A DNA stretch of 64,000 nt, taken from Candidatus Limnocylindrales bacterium (GTDB lineage Bacteria; Desulfobacterota; Binatia; UBA1149; CAITLU01). Within the stretch, counting starts at the first letter, position 1, and the number at the start of each line of letters is the position of its first letter. Positions 63,822 through 64,000 of the stretch are shown here, piece after piece. Under the pieces are notes generated by a model. The model was not told where the DNA came from. It made no database searches and saw nothing but the letters and a program-made list of their open reading frames with translations. The DNA lies in the NCBI GenBank assembly GCA_035571835.1, contig DATNBU010000029.1, forward strand, positions 62,001 to 126,000, given 5' to 3'. Position numbers and translations under genes: made by a program.

Positions 63822-64000
63822 GTGAGATGGGCGCCGCGTCTAGTCAGCTGATCGCGCGAGTCCGGCATACCCCGAAGCCGACGAAACTGGACCGTCGACG
63901 ACAGGCCTGCGGCAAGTCTGGCAATACCTGACAGACGTTGACCATACGAGATGCCCGGCCGTACATCGTGGCAACACGTCACGTCCGGCAACTCTGATCG

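Overview
The window is high-GC and densely coding. Its lipoproteins and secreted proteins carry Thr-rich linkers, Cys-rich repeats and dockerin-like N-terminal modules. Together with NtrC-type two-component regulation, a TPR/multiheme cytochrome and coenzyme F420 genes, this suggests a Gram-negative bacterium of the broad deltaproteobacterial kind (Myxococcota, Desulfobacterota or Binatota-like lineages, most likely known from metagenomes). The assignment is inferred from gene style; no rRNA or marker gene in the window settles it.

Layout. 1-7125: end of a membrane protein, an HTTM protein, a lipoprotein with two cohesin-like halves, unknown genes and a large secreted propeller-like protein. 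7413-13460: a stretch punctuated by three copies of a short repeat that includes the 3' end of a CAT-anticodon tRNA. It holds a propeller-like lipoprotein, a zinc-ribbon membrane protein, a 469-residue unknown and an HNH nuclease, then two broken secretome genes, and ends at the tRNA. 13591-20835: meaB and lipB, a small membrane protein, a palindromic intergenic repeat, and a three-gene regulatory operon (histidine kinase, degenerate AAA+/kinase hybrid, sigma-54 activator). 20930-32569: cofG-cofH-cofD-cofE for F420, a metallophosphoesterase, a YceI protein, cysK, bioB, a PhyH-type dioxygenase, a cyclic-nucleotide-binding protein and a membrane glycosyltransferase.

32674-41705 is all on the minus strand: a collagen-like secreted protein, Fe/Mn superoxide dismutase overlapping a FAD/Rieske oxidoreductase, then a run of very small stress or envelope genes (YtxH-like, DUF883-like, holin-X-like, DUF1328, CsbD) and a DUF6600-type protein with a long Gln/Met-rich tail. 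42002-53817: two small exported proteins, a membrane spermidine-synthase-like protein, an acetyltransferase, an eight-heme cytochrome with TPRs, a HAD phosphatase, an M16 peptidase pair and a lone receiver domain.

54129-61402 is a secretome cluster: two DUF1566 paralogues, a second collagen-like protein and a protein with 14 Cys-rich repeats. From 61528 to the tRNA-Leu at 63738 the sequence looks decayed: a truncated gene, a frameshifted MrcB-N-like remnant, palindromes, and little coding sequence.

Most interesting reading: four intact proteins and one broken one share a single EF-hand, half-dockerin-like module directly after the signal peptide, while a lipoprotein at 1953-2966 looks cohesin-like. 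This could be an undescribed surface-attachment system, but that is inference.
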